Below are positions 40,980 to 52,800 of a DNA stretch of 64,000 nucleotides, one piece after another. The DNA is from Lepisosteus oculatus (Eukaryota > Chordata > Actinopteri > Semionotiformes > Lepisosteidae). Below the pieces are notes generated by a model. It was not told where the DNA came from. It saw only the letters and a program-made list of their open reading frames with translations, and searched no databases. A program made the translations under genes and the position numbers. The stretch is taken from assembly GCF_040954835.1 (NCBI RefSeq), contig NW_027168257.1, positions 212,501 to 276,500 on the forward strand. Reading direction: 5' to 3'. How positions within the stretch are numbered: position 1 is the stretch's first letter; every line of letters begins with the position of its first letter.

Positions 40980-41705
40980 ATTATATGACTGTCAATTCTG
41001 TTTTGTTTTGGAGACTCTTGGCTGCCTATGTGGTACAGTGCAGCGTGAAGGAAACATTTTCCAAAACTGTGTCAGCTCAAAAGTTGTAAGAGAACCTCTC
41101 CAGCTGCTTTAACTCTCTTCATTTTTGTCATTTAATTGTCTGTCGGCACTATGTGGCAGTGTTGCATGACAACCCATCTCACCACGGAAAGGAACCTAAC
41201 AGCTTTGGTAAGAGAGGAGAAATGGACCTGGCCCGTACAGGGCTCGAACCCACAACCTTGGCGTCACTAGCACCACGCTTTAACCCACTGAGCTAACCGG
41301 CCTCACAACAGTGGTCCTCTCTGTGCTGCAAAAAATCGAACTCAGGGAATTTCTTTTGTCCTCCTTTGAATAGAAAGCTGTGTAATTCAGTGTACGGGCT
41401 TTCTCATGCAGTTTCATGGTTCTTGTAACCCAAATCCTACACTGGCCTGAAGTGCCCCCCCATTTCACAGCATTCTTCAGCTGATTTAAAATGTACCTAA
41501 AGGAGGAGCATTATTGAAGACCATCAATTACCAAGAGCTTTTGTCAAAGGTTTTGGTGGTCATTTTTAATGACCACAGAGCGCTGTGACCTCGGTTTTAC
41601 ATCTCATCCAAAGGACAGCACCCTTTTATAACACAGCTTCTCCGTCACTATGCTGGGGCATTGGGACCTGCACAGACCTCAGGGTGAGCGCCCCCCCGCC
41701 GGCAC
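40980..41705 (-). repeat. Gly-Ile module, copy 3 (inverted, truncated)
   Basis: Inverted copy of the Ile half of the module, with Ile-type tRNA at 41229 and part of the 5S-SINE (about 41480-41705). The LTR element cuts it at 41706; the Gly part is missing. Confidence 0.8.
41229..41302 (-). pseudogene. tRNA-Ile body with AGT anticodon
   Basis: Acceptor GGCCGGT/ACGGGCC and D arm are of Ile type, but the loop is CTAGTGA, so the anticodon is AGT (Thr). The T loop TTCGAGC is intact. Either a decayed Ile or a switched tRNA. Confidence 0.7.
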
Positions 41706-42583
41706 TGTTACGTCCCAGTGTGTGTTCTGTGTGTTTTTCTGTTATGTCCACACTGCTGACCCTTGATTGTTCTCCCTTCCCCATTGGCCAACCATCACAC
41801 CACTGTTTCAATATGATGTCATCATCAATCAGCCTTCAGCCAATCAGAACATATTTTATTCACTATATAACATGGAGGCTTTCAGAAAGAAAAGGCCTTT
41901 TGTTTGACTTTGGTCCTGTTTGGTTTTGGTTTTCGCTTCGCTTCGCTTCGCTTCGCTTCTTGTTATTGCTTCGGCTTCGTTTGTTGGTTTGTATTGCTTT
42001 GTGTTTGTGTATTTTCGTATAGCTTCGGCTTTGTTGTTTTGTTGGTTTTACGTTAGTTTCTTTGTACTTTCGTTTGTTTGTGTGTTCATCCATGATTTGT
42101 CTTTACCTTGCCCAGGTGTTACATGTTCAACTTATGTGTTCTTTTGTACCCTGTCCTGTTGATTACTCTTGTTTTTCCTTATTTGTATTCCTGGTTCACT
42201 TGTATTTTTGTGTGAACTTTTGTATATAAGGTTAGTTTAGGTTGTTGGGTACACTTACACACTTAGTTAATTTTGTATTAGTACACTAGTTTAGTACGGG
42301 TGAGTGCCATTTGTCTTGTATGGTTTTGGGTAGTCAGTGCAGGTTAACTAGGGTGTTGAAGACGCAGAAGACCGTGTGTTTCTGGTTTTTCTTTTGTAGT
42401 CAGATTAGCTTTCCCTCACTGTCCTAGCCAGCTCCATTTTGTTTGTTATTTTCTTTTCTTTGGCAAAACTCTAGTTCCTTACCCTTATCACGCTTCCTAG
42501 TCCCTCACCAAAACCCATCTGCTTCCAAAAGAATTATCCTAAATGTTACACCCCTTTTCCCCTAGACACTTGGGGTCGTAACA
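41706..42583 (+). repeat. 5' LTR of the Gypsy-type element
   Basis: Begins TGTTACG and ends CGTAACA, a 7-bp inverted terminal repeat. It contains a (CGCTT)n microsatellite near 41935. Confidence 0.78.
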
Positions 42584-42587
42584 TTAT

Positions 42588-42605
42588 TGGGGGCTCGTCC
42601 GGGAT
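42588..42605 (+). other. Primer-binding site (tRNA-Pro)
   Basis: TGGGGGCTCGTCCGGGAT, four bases after the LTR, is complementary to the 3' end of vertebrate tRNA-Pro. Confidence 0.85.
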
Positions 42606-44103
42606 ATCAAATTCCCGTCCTAAGGATTTTTTTTTGTGTTGCAGAATTTTGGTGTTGGTACAGGATTTTGATTTGTGGATTGTGTTTTGGCAAGGTACTG
42701 TAGTTATGGCTACTTTTGATTTGCGAAAGTTTGTGGAGGAACCTTCCTTTGAGCAGCTGGATAAGTGTAGGAAGGACGAATTGCTCCAAATTGCTGATTA
42801 CTTCCAGATTCAGGTTTCGACGCAAGCTCTTAAAAGGGACGTCAAGAGACCTGTGATGGATAGATTGGTAGAGTTAGAGGTCATTGCATTAACGAGCAGG
42901 TACGCCGGTTCTCCTGGGGCTGGTGCTAAACCTGCTATGGTGGTGGAAGAACAGGACGAGGTGCAGGGGGTGGCTGAAGACTTAGTGGAGGCTGAGGTCA
43001 AGGCCACCTTGCCTCCCTTTGAACCGTTCTCTCCGGTCTCCACCGGGTCAAAAAGCGATACTCGCCTGAAAGTTCATTTGGCCCGCTTGCACATGGAGGA
43101 AAAAGCCCAAGTACGCCAGGCAGAATTTGAATTGCGCCTTGCAATTCGTAAGATGGAGATCAAGGCGGAGAAAGAGGTTAAGCTCCGACAGCTTGAGCTA
43201 GAAGCACGAAAGAATGCTCCTGCTGTGCAGCCGACCCACTCCGAGGCCTCTAGCATGTCTCCTTTGCAAGATCCACTCTCTACCACCTTTGATGTAAGTA
43301 AGCACATTGCTTTAGTACCTCTGTTTAGGGAGACGGAAGTTGATTCGTACTTTGGTGCATTCGAGCGAATTGCCACATCACTTCGTTGGCCTAAGGAGGT
43401 TTGGTCACTGCTTTTGCAGTGTAGATTAGTGGGCAAAGCTCAGGAAGTTTGTTCTACACTTTCTTTAGAAGAAAGTTTGAATTACAATACTGTGAAAGCT
43501 GCTATCTTACGGGCTTATGAATTAGTTCCTGAGGCATATAGACAACGCTTCAGAAATCATCGGAAAGTGTCAGACCAGACATTTGTTGAATTTGCTAGAG
43601 AGAAGGGCACTCTCTTTGATAAATGGGTTGTAGCCAGTAAAGTGAGTGACTTTAACTCATTGCGTGAGTTAATGCTCTTAGAGGAATTTAAGAACTGTTT
43701 GCCTGAACGCATTGTTGTGTATTTGAATGAGCAAAAAGTAACTACTTTATCGCAAGCCGCTGTTTTGGCAGATGAGTTCGTGCTCACTCATAAGAATGTT
43801 TTCATGTCTGTGCGTGCGGAGAAGACTTTGTCTACTCTAAGTTCCCAGTCTCAGTCTCCCCCAGTAAAAACTAGTTCCTCACGTCTTAAAGAGGAGCGTG
43901 AATGTTTTTATTGTCACAAGAGAGGTCATATAATTGCAGATTGTTTGGCCCTAAAACATAAGCAGCAGCAACAGCAACATCCTAAGAGTGCTGGGTTTGT
44001 TAAGACTGTTTCCCGTTCTGCTATTCCTTTGTCTAGTGAAAACAGTCTCCCTGACCCTAGTTATGAACCATTTATTATGGAAGGATTCATTTCGCTAACA
44101 GGT

Positions 44104-45567
44104 TGTAAGAAAACCGGCTCAGGGACGCCAAATATGTAATCATAGTGGCTCTCTGAAGGCACCAGTTCTGTAGGGTTTGGGCATTTACTGAGACAATTAT
44201 TAATTGTAGCAGTAAATCACAAAGTTGATTCTTTTGATGGCTTTAGAATCCAACCATGCGACATAACTCAAACAACGCACACACACAGGTACTAATACAC
44301 GAGGATACATTTATTAATACATAGAATATGCATGTAAACCTAACAGATCTTATCGAGAGGGTTATCAGAATACAAAAGGTATATATTCAGTCAGTTACTA
44401 AGTGTTACACATATCAAGAGGACATACGTTCAGTATATCATTCATTTATACCGTTTCGTAATTGAACTTGGTTACAACTTCTACATTAGATACTCAAAAC
44501 AAGTACATAACTCTTAGGAAATAAATTGATATCAACTGGTTGGGATAACAATTGAATTCTCGAGCTGTAATGCATTGAAGTTGAATACTCATCCAATTTC
44601 TGGGGATTCAGATCTCCTGCGGGCACAAAGAAACAGTTGCAGGCTGTTGCTGTCAAATCCGCGCTCTCTGGCTCGGTGCCAGGCTGTGATGTGCGGCTTG
44701 CAACGATGCGCTGCTGATGCTCACTGTTGGCTTTAACTAGCAAAGTTTGTGCACAGGAGAAAAGATGACTGTGGGTCCCAGCAAGTCAGGAAGAGGACCT
44801 GTTCGTTCCTGATGAAGAGCTAGTTCTGAATAGTGATTCAGCTGTCCACAGTTCCGACCTGTTCACGAGGCTTGCTGCTGGTGCTAACCTCGAGTGGATC
44901 CTCTGGTTAGTCTCTGGCAACCTCCGCTCTAGACTCTTAGAACAAAGGAAAGTTCTGGCACTCGGACACACTGGCCGTTCCGTGGTTGTCCGGGCTGAGT
45001 CTCAGGATGGTCAGGAGGCGCGCTGCGAGAATGTCCTGCCCTTGGGATCCTTCTGCTCCTGGGCCGTCCTGCCCTGGAATTCTCCTTTGAATTCCCTTTA
45101 GAACAGTCCACAGAATCCTCTCCAGAATCTTACTGAATCTTACTGAAGCCGAATCTTGTTGAATCTCTCAGGCTCTCTGTGTTGCCTGTTTTTACCTGGA
45201 GGAACTTCAGCTCATTGATTGGTTGAAAGTTCCATGGGCATCAGAGTCCCATGTGGGTTACTCGGCCCTACCAGTCCCTGATTGGTTGATCAAGGTGAGA
45301 TATGAGTCACTTACTCCTGACACTTAGGAATGCAGTCCAGATGTCCAACTGGCACTCCCTAGACAGATAGGCACCAATGGATGACCATTGATCATGATAG
45401 CCAGGCTTAGCTAAGTGCATCCCCCTTTGGGAGCTGTCCTAATCAAACCTTATATCAGCTTGCATGAATAGTTTCTCTGTGGCTGCACCACAGAGATGAA
45501 CAGAGAAATAATTTGGGAAAGCTCAGAAACACTTAATTATTTCTTATTAATAAGCCTCGCCGCTACA
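44104..45567. mobile_element. Solo LTR nested in the Gypsy-type element
   Basis: A 1,464-bp insertion beginning TGTAAG and ending GCTACA, flanked on both sides by AGGT (44100-44103 and 45568-45571), a 4-bp target duplication typical of LTR elements. No coding part remains. Fossil; orientation not determined. Confidence 0.7.
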
Positions 45568-46972
45568 AGGTAAACCAGAAGACCAGAAAACAATTCAAAT
45601 ATTTAGAGATAGTGGAGCAGCCCAGTCATTTATTGTTGTGGATGCACTGCCTTTGTCTGATAAATCTTTCTGTGGTTCGAGTGTATTAGTTCAAGGCATC
45701 GAAATGGGTTTTATGAAAGTGCCTTTACACTGTGTACATCTACAATGTGGTTTAGTTACTGGATTTGTTAGAGTTGGGGTATGTCCTTCGCTACCTGTTA
45801 ATGGAGTAACTCTTATTCTTGGAAATGACCTGGCTGGGGGTAGAGTATAGCATATTGTTTGATTGGTTTTGTCTCGCATGTACCAGCACCTTACAGTTTA
45901 TTGATGTTAATTCTGTTTAAGTAATAAGATTGCTAACGATGTTGGACTTTAGCCGGTGTTTTTTAGAACAAATTGCTTACACTTCTGTAAGGAATACGCA
46001 GTACGTGCCTTTGTCAGTCATTGCTCACCATACCTGTAACTTTCTTATCTAACTCACTTCCTCAAATGGTGAAGGTCCACAAACATAAATGAAAAAAAAA
46101 CCCTTGTTGTAGATGAGGTGCACAAAAAAGCAGCCCCTGATAGTGTATAACACATTTATACTATTGCAGAGACACATGTAACATATATATACTGTATATA
46201 TATATGAAACAGAAATAGAAACAGAAACAGGAATCGCTTACTCACCTGGAGAATCTCTGTAGGAATATCTAGCATTTATCAATGGAAATAAAAGCTGCTT
46301 TAATACAGTGCATGTTCAAACTCAAACCCTCAGCTGCTGTTCTTGTTTGTTTTGGGACAAATTGCAACTGAGCATCGCATGAGCCGTTACGTACCCTTAT
46401 CTGTTAGGGAATTTCAAGGGAGGAGTTAGGTCAGAATGGGTAGGCTGCAAAACAACAAGTAAAGATTTATTCCAAGATGAAACGTTGTGGCGGTTTTCTT
46501 ATCTTTTCAGCATGGACTAAACTTTTACGTGTTCCTTATATGCTATATATGTATATATTAGCACCAATGTCGTTCTTAAAAACTAACATGAAATTGTCAG
46601 GGACATTCAGCTATATACAAAGACGAGACAGACAAAGTAATAATTCTGTATTAACGTGGCCTACATACTGACGCAATGATCGAACTAACTGACATGTTCT
46701 GATTCAGATCCCCTGCAGTTCATGCCAATTAGAACAATAGCAATGCTGAGTCCTCCCCACCCTACTGAGCACAAATTCAGCTGCTCTCCAGTTCTGTTCT
46801 GCATGTTTTTTCATTGCAATTGAGCTCGGAGCTGGAGATGATCTCCATACAGTTCTGTGTTCACCAGCCCGCACTTGCGTGCTAATTTACGGGTTGTGGC
46901 AAATGCTTTTCTATAGTTCATATACATGACGGCAACCTGTTACCGAGGAACCTGAGAGGTTTAAAAGCCTCA

Positions 46973-47045
46973 CGAGCCAGGCAGGACTCGAACCTCCAAT
47001 CTTCTGATTCGAAGTCAGATACGTTATCCATTACGCCACTGGCCC
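46973..47045 (-). tRNA. tRNA-Arg (TCG), slightly degenerate
   Basis: Acceptor is perfect, loop CTTCGAA gives TCG. T stem has a G/G mismatch (GGAGG/CCTGC) and the D/anticodon junction reads ACGTATC for ACGCGTC. Confidence 0.75.
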
Positions 47046-47921
47046 ATAGAACATGCGCTTGCACTCCACCACAGAGAGCTCTACACTGCTACTAGTAGTA
47101 CACTTCCCCATCTAAATTTTCACAGCAAGAAACTTGTGTTTCCTACTATTTTTATCAGGTTTAAAATATCATCTCCTTAAAACAGAAAAAGTGTTGATGT
47201 GTCGTGCTGAAATTCCGATTGATTTTGAATTCAAAGAAAAAAGGTTTTCATCCAAAACACCATGAAATTGTCACATCTTGCAGACAATAGGTGTATTCCA
47301 TGTTGAAAAGAGAAGAAAGAAAACCATGGAGCCTTTTACAGGTGTGAGGCTTCTTCAGGTGTGAGAAGACCTCACAGTCGAAACGCTGTGTTTCCGTTCT
47401 TCTCTTTTCAGCATGCAATAAACCTAGTACTTGTTCCTTTGCAGCCGAGGCATGCTGACGTAGCTACCCAGCTGAACATCTTGCAGACTCTACAGTACTT
47501 CTCTCCTGTAGAAGTAAAGCAGGGCTTGCTGGGTGAGCTTTTGCTCCGGTAAATTAGGTCACGTGTCATGTTAAATCACTTCTTCTAAACACAACATTTG
47601 CTGGTGCTAGCTTTCCCCATGAAAAGAGACATTTCCCTTACAGTACATGACATATCGTTTTTATTCTATCAATAAGTATAGAAATTAAACAAAAGAAAAA
47701 ATGGTGTCGCCAAAGAATGCACAGCTCTGTCGCCTTGGGGAGGTGTCAAGGGCATTGAGCTCCTTGGACATGAAAAGTGCCCGATAAATGCCATTTCTCA
47801 TCATTTCTCTTGGCGTCAGTTCTGCTATTAAATGGGACGGAGGCAACGGGTTCAGAGAGCAGGTTAAGTGCACACCGAACGCAGATGTGTCCAAGTGTCT
47901 GTAAAAGCGCGGTGCTCCGCT

Positions 47922-47995
47922 GGCGCTGTTCCCTAGTGGCTTAAAGTGCCCGCCTAGTAAGCAGGCGATCCTGGGTCTGAATACCAGCGGTGCCT
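47922..47995 (+). pseudogene. tRNA-Thr (AGT) pseudogene
   Basis: Same T-loop damage (TCTGAAT) as at 7698, plus a C/A mismatch in the anticodon stem. Confidence 0.72.
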
Positions 47996-48238
47996 CTCTC
48001 CGTGTCTTGTTGTGCCGAATGTCTCATTTCAGACAAACATGTACAGCTTGGTTCAGTTTAATGCAAGAATTCATTTCCTTTCTGGAATAACTTGTTTTTG
48101 AAGAAATCCATACAGCTTGTGAAAGATGAAATCCATTTCTTGGTTGTCAGTGGAAAAAGATTGCCGGCTGCAAGAAGCGCAAGTGATTGTTTTCTTTGAC
48201 CATAAACCTGCAAATGTAGGGAGCACAAGCGGCCATCA

Positions 48239-48244
48239 GTCTCT

Positions 48245-48305
<61 letters not shown>

Positions 48306-48312
48306 AGGGACG
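48239..48312 (+). tRNA. tRNA-Asn-GTT: tRNA-Asn (GTT)
   Basis: Almost identical to vertebrate tRNA-Asn: GTCTCTG/CAGGGAC acceptor, GGCGCAATCGGTTAGCGC D arm, TTCGG-CTGTTAA-CCGAA anticodon arm. The T loop reads TTCAAGC (G57 to A). TTTTT follows at about 48321. The other three copies in the window are deleted or decayed, so this is the one likely working gene. Confidence 0.9.
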
Positions 48313-49020
48313 CATGTCTCAGTTTTTCCAATGTAAACATCATCACCGCTAAAGAAGATGGCGCAGAAGGCTCCACAGTCGAAACGTTGTGCTTCTTTTC
48401 TTCTCTTTTCAGCATGGAGTAAACCTTTGCTTGATCGTTTGCAGCCTACGCATGCTGACACAGCTACCTTTCTCTTAACGCACCTCAATCATTATTCACC
48501 AAAACCATCAGCAGAATGTGTCGCCTTTGTGGTGATGTCACTCCTTTGCTTCACAAATGTCCTTAGTGATGGACCATTTCATTCTGCCATTTTTCCGGAG
48601 CGGTTATTGATTGCTCCATCATTTCCCTCATACTTTCCATCCCAAGATTGAAAAAAAAAAACAGAAACAGGCTGATAGGACGACAATCAAATTGCAAAAA
48701 CTCATCAAAGCACTCGATAGAGTATTTGAATCCACAAGTAGCTACGAGCAACTTTGTCCTGGCTTGCATGAAAGTCGGAAAATGTCAAAAAGAAAAAGAT
48801 GGTGGCTTTTTCATATCTGTTCTTTTATTTTTAGTTCGTTGGCTCTTCTGTCCATTGTCCTCCTGCCTGGCTCTTGACCTGTGACTGTCTGAACGCACAC
48901 ATTAGACTTTCAGGCGGGGGATTTGTCCTGAGCCTCTGTGAAAGACCCACCCACCCCCATAAATAACTGCTCTAGAAACACATGAATGCAAAACTAAACC
49001 ACAGCTTAAAGAGGAGCTCC

Positions 49021-49260
49021 AACTCAGTGCCATACTAATGTAAACGAAGTAATACTAAGACATGTTCTTATGGATTTGTCTTACCTTGAGATATGTAATT
49101 GGATTTCAGGATTAACTTCCTCATTCAATGTAGTGGTGATTCTTTGCCTGGTCAGTACCTGGGTGGGAGACCTCCAGCGAACAATTAAGCTTGCTGCTGG
49201 AAGTGGTGTTAAGAGACTCTTAGGATCTTCCAGAGGTGTCTGTCCAATAGCACTAGTTGC
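49021..49260 (+). mobile_element. 5S rRNA-derived SINE fragment
   Basis: GCCTGGTCAGTACCTGGGTG and GGAGACCTCC (49149-49178) are 5S-like and are followed by GCTGCTGGAAGTGGTGTTAA. It lies at the junction between module copy 3 and the next Ser module. Confidence 0.65.
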
Positions 49261-50060
49261 CTTAGAGCTGGCTCAAACATTGCTCAAGAGTCTACCTTTC
49301 ACAGATGCGCAAAGATGAATGATGGGGGTGCACGCTTCAAGGAGCCTTCCAACTGTAGGGACCGATTAGAGACGATCCGTAGCATGTGTTCATTTCCATA
49401 TACGCCCCGTGTCTCAACGGTAGGACAGAGTCAAATACTGCCTCGACACGTAACAGCGTTATATTAAACCGCAGGACTTGAGGGCTGTTTTGTTTGAATG
49501 TTCAAGGCATTGGTAAGAGCGTAGGTCAAGGGCCATTGGTGCATCTCCTGTAACTGGAGTAAAAATGCTATTCAAAGTGCAGTGACTAAAATCGTCGTCC
49601 AGATGTCTCTGTTGTTGATTGCTTTCTGTCTAAGAACGTTCTGTTTTCATGTCCGAACGGGGAGACTTTATCATTCCAACTTGAAGCCACCCTTAAGTCC
49701 TCTGAGGTGTGTGTGTGTGTGCTTGCACGTATGGCGTAAAAGGTTTCTTAAACGGAGAGCGAACTTGAAAAAAGTTGCCTCCGCTGCCGCCGCCACCTCG
49801 CACTCCCTGTTCGATTGTAGCAAGAAGGCAGCGGCCGCGGCGCTCGCTGTAGTCGTGGCCGAGTGGTTAAGGTGACGGACTTGAAATCCGTTGGGGTCTC
49901 CCTGCGCAGGTTCAAATCCTGCCGACTACGGCGTCCTTTGCATTTGGTTGCGTGCGTGCGTGTAAAAGGACCAGCGCCGTTTCGTTTTCGCTGGGACCTT
50001 TAACACTCTAAATCGCCTGGACCCGCAGCCTCTGAAATCGATTCTTCAGCACCCACGATG
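49261..50060 (+). repeat. tRNA-Ser module, copy 5
   Basis: Mirror of 31.85-32.45 kb; conserved upstream region leading to tRNA-Ser at 49849. Confidence 0.78.
49849..49930 (+). tRNA. tRNA-Ser-TGA: tRNA-Ser (TGA)
   Basis: Perfect acceptor GTAGTCG/CGACTAC and anticodon stem ACGGA/TCCGT around CTTGAAA (TGA). T loop TTCAAAT. The variable arm is good. Likely functional. Confidence 0.88.
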
Positions 50061-51484
50061 GACGCTTTGCCGCTAGACACAGATAACGATGCTTTTCTGC
50101 AACGAGCTTTCCAGCTGAATTTTCTCGGCAGCTCCGTACTGAACCTGTTCTCCATTGCAACATAGCGGAGGCTCGTCACGTCTATAGCAAGGCTGGTTAG
50201 GACCGCATACGCCACAGTGACTTGTACACAGACCACATGAAAGGCAAGCAAAATACACTTTTAAAATTCCAAAGACTCACAAGGTCAGAGAAACAGCGAT
50301 GACCTGAACAGATCTGTTACAGAAGTCTAGGTTGACCTTTTTAGAGCTGTAATTGCATTTTTGTTTAATAGAAGATCAAATCTACTCGCATGTACCAGCA
50401 CCTTACAGTTTATTGATGTTAATTCTGTTTAAGTAATAAGATTGCTAACGATGTTGGACTTTAGCCGGTGTTTTTTAGAACAAATTGCTTACACTTCTGT
50501 AAGGAATACGCAGTACGTGCCTTTGTCAGTCATTGCTCACCATACCTGTAACTTTCTTATCTAACTCACTTCCTCAAATGGTGAAGGTCCACAAACATAA
50601 ATGAAAAAAAAACCCTTGTTGTAGATGAGGTGCACAAAAAAGCAGCCCCTGATAGTGTATAACACATTTATACTATTGCAGAGACACATGTAACATATAT
50701 ATACTGTATATATATATGAAACAGAAATAGAAACAGAAACAGGAATCGCTTACTCACCTGGAGAATCTCTGTAGGAATATCTAGCATTTATCAATGGAAA
50801 TAAAAGCTGCTTTAATACAGTGCATGTTCAAACTCAAACCCTCAGCTGCTGTTCTTGTTTGTTTTGGGACAAATTGCAACTGAGCATCGCATGAGCCGTT
50901 ACGTACCCTTATCTGTTAGGGAATTTCAAGGGAGGAGTTAGGTCAGAATGGGTAGGCTGCAAAACAACAAGTAAAGATTTATTCCAAGATGAAACGTTGT
51001 GGCGGTTTTCTTATCTTTTCAGCATGGACTAAACTTTTACGTGTTCCTTATATGCTATATATGTATATATTTGCACCAATGTCGTTCTTAAAAACTAACA
51101 TGAAATTGTCAGGGACATTCAGCTATATACAAAGACGAGACAGACAAAGTAATAATTCTGTATTAACGTGGCCTACATATTGACGCAATGATCAAACTGA
51201 CTGACATGTTCTGATTCAGATCCCCTGCAGTTTATGCCAATTAGAACAATAGCAATGCTGAGTCCTCCCCACCCTACTGAGCACAAATTCAGCTGCTCTC
51301 CAGTTCTGTTCTGCATGTTTTTTCATTGCAATTGAGCTTGGAGCTGGAGATGATCTCCATACAGTTCTGTGTTCACCAGCCCGCACTTGCGTGCTAATTT
51401 ACGGGTTGTGGCAAATGCTTTTCTATAGTTCATATACATGACGGCAACCTGTTACCTAGGAACCTGAGAGGTTTAAAAGCCTCA

Positions 51485-51557
51485 CGAGCCAGGCAGGACT
51501 CGAACCTCCAATCTTCTGATCCGAAGTCAGACGCGTTATCCATTACGCCACTGGCCC
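51485..51557 (-). tRNA. tRNA-Arg-TCG: tRNA-Arg (TCG)
   Basis: Acceptor and anticodon arm (CTGA-CTTCGGA-TCAG) are intact. The T stem has a G/G mismatch shared with 46973. TTTT follows on the minus strand. Confidence 0.8.
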
Positions 51558-52433
51558 ATAGAACATGCGCTTGTACTCCACCACAGAGAGCTCTACACTG
51601 CTACTAGTAGTACACTTCCCCATCTAAATTTTCACAGCAAGAAACTTGTGTTTCCTACTATTTTTGTCAGGTTTAAAATATCATCTCCTTAAAACAGAAA
51701 AAGTGTTGATGTGTTGTGCTGAAATTCCGATTGATTTTGAATTCAAAGAAAAAAGGTTTTCTTCCAAAACACCATGAAATTGTCACATCTTGCAGACAAT
51801 AGGTGTATTCCATGTTGAAAAGAGAAGAAAGAAAACCATGGAGCCTTTTACAGGTGTGAGGCTTCTTCAGGTGTGAGAAGACCTCACAGTCGAAACGCTG
51901 TGTTTCCGTTCTTCTCTTTTCAGCATGCAATAAACCTAGTACTTGTTCCTTTGCAGCCGAGGCATGCTGACGTAGCTACCCAGCTGAACATCTTGCAGAC
52001 TCTACAGTACTTCTCTCCTGTAGAAGTAAAGCAGGGCTTGCTGGGTGAGCTTTTGCTCCGGTAAATTAGGTCACGTGTCATGTTAAATCACTTCTTCTAA
52101 ACACAACATTTGCTGGTGCTAGCTTTCCCCATGAAAAGAGACATTTCCCTTACAGTACATGACATATCGTTTTTATTCTATCAATAAGTATAGAAATTAA
52201 ACAAAAGAAAAAATGGTGTCGCCAAAGAATGCACAGCTCTGTCGCCTTGGGGAGGTGTCAAGGGCATTGAGCTCCTTGGACATGAAAAGTGCCCGATAAA
52301 TGCCATTTCTCATCATTTCTCTTGGCGTCAGTTCTGCTATTAAATGGGACGGAGGCAACGGGCTCAGAGAGCAGGTTAAGTGCACACCGAACGCAGATGT
52401 GTCCAAGTGTCTGTAAAAGCGCGGTGCTCCGCT

Positions 52434-52507
52434 GGCGCTGTTCCCTAGTGGCTTAAAGTGCCCGCCTAGTAAGCAGGCGATCCTGGGTCTGAATACCAGC
52501 GGTGCCT
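52434..52507 (+). pseudogene. tRNA-Thr (AGT) pseudogene
   Basis: Direct duplicate of 47922 with the same defects. Confidence 0.72.
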
Positions 52508-52750
52508 CTCTCCGTGTCTTGTTGTGCCGAATGTATCATTTCAGACAAACATGTACAGCTTGGTTCAGTTTAATGCAAGAATTCATTTCCTTTCTGGAAT
52601 AACTTGTTTTTGAAGAAATCCATACAGCTTGTGAAAGATGAAATCCATTTCTTGGTTGTCAGTGGAAAAAGATTGCCGGCTGCAAGAAGCGCAAGTGATT
52701 GTTTTCTTTGACCATAAACCTGCAAATGTAGGGTGCACAAAAGACTGTCA

Positions 52751-52800
52751 GACTCTGTGGTGCTGAAAAGTTGGTGGTTCAAGCCCCTCCAGTATGCGTG
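52751..52800 (+). pseudogene. tRNA-Asn relic with internal deletion
   Basis: Keeps CTCTGTGG and GTTGGTGGTTCAAGCC but lacks the middle, as at 7411. The full gene is 4,512 bp away at 48239. Confidence 0.7.

Larger units (their letters stand above)
41706..45850 (+). mobile_element. Ty3/Gypsy-type LTR retrotransposon, broken fossil
   Basis: Parts: a 5' LTR (41706-42583), a tRNA-Pro primer site (42588-42605), a gag region with SCAN-like and zinc-knuckle segments (about 42706-44140), and a protease remnant up to about 45850. Most of pol and the 3' LTR are absent; the sequence ends at a segmental duplication boundary. A solo LTR of another element sits inside it. It is inserted in a 5S-SINE. Clearly broken. 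Age cannot be judged from LTR divergence because the second LTR is missing. Confidence 0.82.
45879..49020 (-). repeat. Asn/Thr/Arg-TCG module, copy 3 (inverted)
   Basis: Inverted copy of 28-31.5 kb, and also a direct copy of 50391-53510 with a constant offset of 4,512 bp at the Arg and Thr loci. It ends abruptly at about 49020 (GAGGAGCTCC). Confidence 0.88.
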
